NCBI GenBank assembly: GCA_003135315.1
Contig: PLBD01000573.1
Coordinates: 2,275-18,015, forward strand
Length of the DNA: 15,741 nt
From: Acidobacteriaceae bacterium
GTDB taxonomy: Bacteria > Acidobacteriota > Terriglobia > Terriglobales > Acidobacteriaceae
Direction: 5' to 3'
The notes under the pieces were generated by a model. That model made no database searches. It saw only the letters and a program-made list of their open reading frames with translations, and had not been told where the DNA came from. A program made the translations under genes and the position numbers. Shown piece by piece: positions 14,414 through 15,741 of this stretch. How positions within the stretch are numbered: the first letter of the stretch is position 1; each line of letters begins with the position of its first letter.

Positions 14414-15439
14414 ATGTGGAGCCTGTCGGAGCACACCGCAGTTGTGCCCCCTCCTAATCTGAGTGAAAGTCGCACGAATATCTTAGTTGCTGATGGGGAC
14501 GACCACTATCGGCAGCTGTATTCCGATTTGCTGCAGTCCGAGGGATTTGAGACGTTTTGTGCCAAGGACGTCGATCAAGCCTTGACAGTTTTGCGTCAAG
14601 GCCACATTGACTTGGCCTTGGTTGATGGGACGATGCCAAAGACAAACGGAATGACCATATGCCGGGAATTGAGGAGCAATCCCGAGACCCGACTGATTCC
14701 TATACTGCTCTTCAGCAGCCGGAAGTCCACTCATGGCTACGAGATGAAAATCGAGATGGGCGCAGATGCTGATGCATTCTTGGTGAGACCCAAGAGTGGC
14801 ACTGAATTGATCACCCAGGTAAACGCACTGCTCGAGAGGAAGCACTTATCGGATGACGTCGAAACGATTGAGAAACTGCTGCTTACTTTGGCACAGGTTG
14901 TAGAAGCAAAGAATCCCTACACGGCCGGACACGGTCACCGAGTGAGCCGGACCGCATTATCGTTGGCCGTTCATATCGGTTTGTCTTCGGAAGACCAGGA
15001 ATTGGTTCGGCGTGGGGCATTACTGCACGACATCGGCAAAGTGGGCATTCCCGACGACATCTTGTTGAAACTGGGCGTGCTGGAAGGTGACGAAAGGGCC
15101 ATCGTCAAGTCGCATCCGCTTCTGGGGGAGCGTATCTGCGCTCCCATAGATTCATTCCGTCCTCTGCTGCAAATCATTAGAAACCATCACGAGCGACTAG
15201 ACGGCAGTGGATATCCAGACGGCCTCCGAGGGAGTCAGATCCCCATTTTGACCCGCATCGTGTCCGTGGCAGATGTGTTCGACGCCCTCACCACCCGCCG
15301 ACAGTATCGCGATAGCTTTTCTCGGACGCAGGCGATCCAGCAGATCCGCCGCGAGGCCGAGCGAGGCTGGTGGGACCTAGACGTTCTCCATGCGCTTGAA
15401 GAATCGATGGCGAAGCCTCCAGCTAGGCACGCCATGTGA
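14414..15439 (+). CDS. HD-GYP response regulator (probable cyclic-di-GMP phosphodiesterase)
   Basis: A 341-residue protein. Receiver (about 21-140): phosphoacceptor Asp71 in LALVDGTMP; the first acidic site reads ADGDD and the usual Lys is replaced by Arg125 in FLVRP, so phosphorylation chemistry may be unusual. HD-GYP domain (about 150-330): His173 in GHGHRVS, the HD pair His205-Asp206 in LLHDIGK, His234 in SHPLLGE, His258-His259 in NHHERLDGSGYPDG, and the final Asp in VSVADVFDAL. The metal-binding and GYP residues are all present, so hydrolysis of cyclic-di-GMP is expected from the family. The start at ATG 14414 is chosen for its strong ribosome-binding site; a TTG at 14345 would add 23 residues. 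It is transcribed divergently from the kinase-regulator operon and was originally followed by a HAD phosphatase gene. Its left-hand paralogue is a remnant. Confidence 0.9.
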   Translation: MWSLSEHTAVVPPPNLSESRTNILVADGDDHYRQLYSDLLQSEGFETFCAKDVDQALTVLRQGHIDLALVDGTMPKTNGMTICRELRSNPETRLIPILLFSSRKSTHGYEMKIEMGADADAFLVRPKSGTELITQVNALLERKHLSDDVETIEKLLLTLAQVVEAKNPYTAGHGHRVSRTALSLAVHIGLSSEDQELVRRGALLHDIGKVGIPDDILLKLGVLEGDERAIVKSHPLLGERICAPIDSFRPLLQIIRNHHERLDGSGYPDGLRGSQIPILTRIVSVADVFDALTTRRQYRDSFSRTQAIQQIRREAERGWWDLDVLHALEESMAKPPARHAM

Positions 15440-15504
15440 AAGGCAGAACGGTGCGCTAACTCATGTTGACTCAAGGGACTCGCAAGAGCAGCAATCGAGA
15501 CGGG

Positions 15505-15644
15505 GGAGACCACATGATCACGCTGCACGACGAAGCTCGACGCGGGTATGCGTACGGCCAGCCATGGGATTACCTGACGCGAAGGCAGCAACTTCCGCCC
15601 GAGCGCCGGACGACTGGAAGCAGATTGTTGCGTGGAAAATATGA
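15505..15644 (+). pseudogene. 3' remnant of a HAD phosphatase gene
   Basis: The sequence matches the last ~140 coding bases of the intact phosphatase at 6512-7528. One frame gives MITLHDEARRGYAYG (intact copy MIVLHDDARREYAYG), then the match switches frame to PAMGLPDAK and, after a deletion of about 60 bases, to DDWKQIVAWKI before a stop (intact copy NDWKRIFAWER). So it has lost everything upstream, including all catalytic motifs, and carries a frameshift and an internal deletion. It sits between the HD-GYP gene and the second DUF2934 gene, exactly where the phosphatase gene should be. Confidence 0.85.
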
Positions 15645-15678
15645 TCATTGGTCCAATCACAATGAGAAAAGCATCGCT

Positions 15679-15741
15679 ATGAAAACCGCCAAGAAACCAG
15701 CGGCGAAAGATCCGGTTTCGGGGAATGGGAACGGCCACGTA
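15679..15741 (+). CDS. start of a second DUF2934 gene (cut by window edge)
   Basis: Twenty-one codons, beginning MKTAKKPAAKDPVSGNGNG, are visible and match the N-terminus of the DUF2934 protein at 7563 (MKTGKKPTPAVSVSENGNA). The upstream gap also matches (CCAATCA then GAGAAA), but the ribosome-binding sequence AAGGAG of the left copy reads AATGAG here, which may lower translation. Whether the DUF2934 core is intact lies beyond the window. Confidence 0.65.
   Translation, partial: MKTAKKPAAKDPVSGNGNGHV

Larger units (their letters stand above)
14120..15741 (+). repeat. right copy of a diverged segmental duplication (cut by window edge)
   Basis: Direct paralogous copy of 5855-7748. Here the response regulator is complete, the HAD phosphatase gene has lost about 830 bases, leaving only its 3' end, and the DUF2934 gene begins 21 codons before the window ends. 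The noncoding leader (about 14120-14413) matches the left copy at 5855-6110 in several runs, for example AGAGCTT, CTGCTGGA and CGGGAAGAA. How far the homology extends to the right cannot be seen. Confidence 0.85.

Noticed and set aside
1..15741. CRISPR array, intact insertion sequence or prophage
   Set aside because: No regularly spaced repeats, no transposase or integrase motifs and no target-site duplications were seen; the large repeat is a gene-level duplication.

Overview
The window looks like chromosome of a Gram-negative soil-type bacterium with a moderately high G+C content. A member of the Acidobacteriota is my best guess. The basis is the mix of an OprB-type porin, a DUF2934 protein, a DUF4239 membrane protein, a VIT/CCC1-like protein and large PAS-rich signalling proteins. 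This is inference from gene content; no rRNA or intact tRNA is present to test it.

Layout, left to right. (1) 1-944, minus: N-terminal part of an OprB-type carbohydrate porin, running off the left edge. (2) About 1209-1500, minus: decayed fragment of a sigma-54 (NtrC-type) activator, recognisably related to the intact gene at 9370-10791. (3) 1605-2345, minus: VIT/CCC1-like membrane protein. (4) 2346-2856: no gene seen. (5) 2857-4317, plus: lipoprotein with two histidine-phosphatase-like halves. (6) 4321-4509, minus: probable gene remnant. (7) 4589-5425, plus: DUF4239 membrane protein. (8) 5426-5854: no gene seen. (9) 6075-7748, plus: decayed receiver-domain remnant, intact secreted HAD phosphatase, small DUF2934 protein. 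(10) 8011-8634, plus: outer-membrane beta-barrel protein. (11) 8918-9395, plus: remnants of aldo/keto reductase genes. (12) 9370-13244, minus: hybrid histidine kinase followed by an NtrC-type response regulator, a two-gene operon; the kinase is preceded by an older PAS-coding stretch broken by stop codons. (13) 13545-14119: gene-free, hairpin-rich. (14) 14414-15741, plus: intact HD-GYP response regulator, a remnant of the HAD phosphatase gene, and the start of a second DUF2934 gene.

The most striking feature is a segmental duplication with reciprocal decay. The block at about 5855-7748 and the block at about 14120 to the right edge descend from one ancestral unit, HD-GYP response regulator - HAD phosphatase - DUF2934, including its 5' noncoding region. 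In the left copy the response regulator is reduced to a damaged receiver while the phosphatase is intact. In the right copy the response regulator is intact while the phosphatase is reduced to its last ~130 bases. The NtrC fragment at 1209-1500 lies at a similar distance (about 8.7 kb) and in the same orientation relative to the intact NtrC gene. The duplication may therefore once have covered the whole signalling locus: kinase, NtrC regulator, HD-GYP, HAD and DUF2934.

Taken together, the right half reads as a signalling island. A PAS-sensing hybrid kinase and a sigma-54 activator are transcribed to the left, and a c-di-GMP-phosphodiesterase-type response regulator to the right. The joint regulation of these two arms is inference. 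I see no CRISPR array, intact insertion sequence or intact RNA gene.
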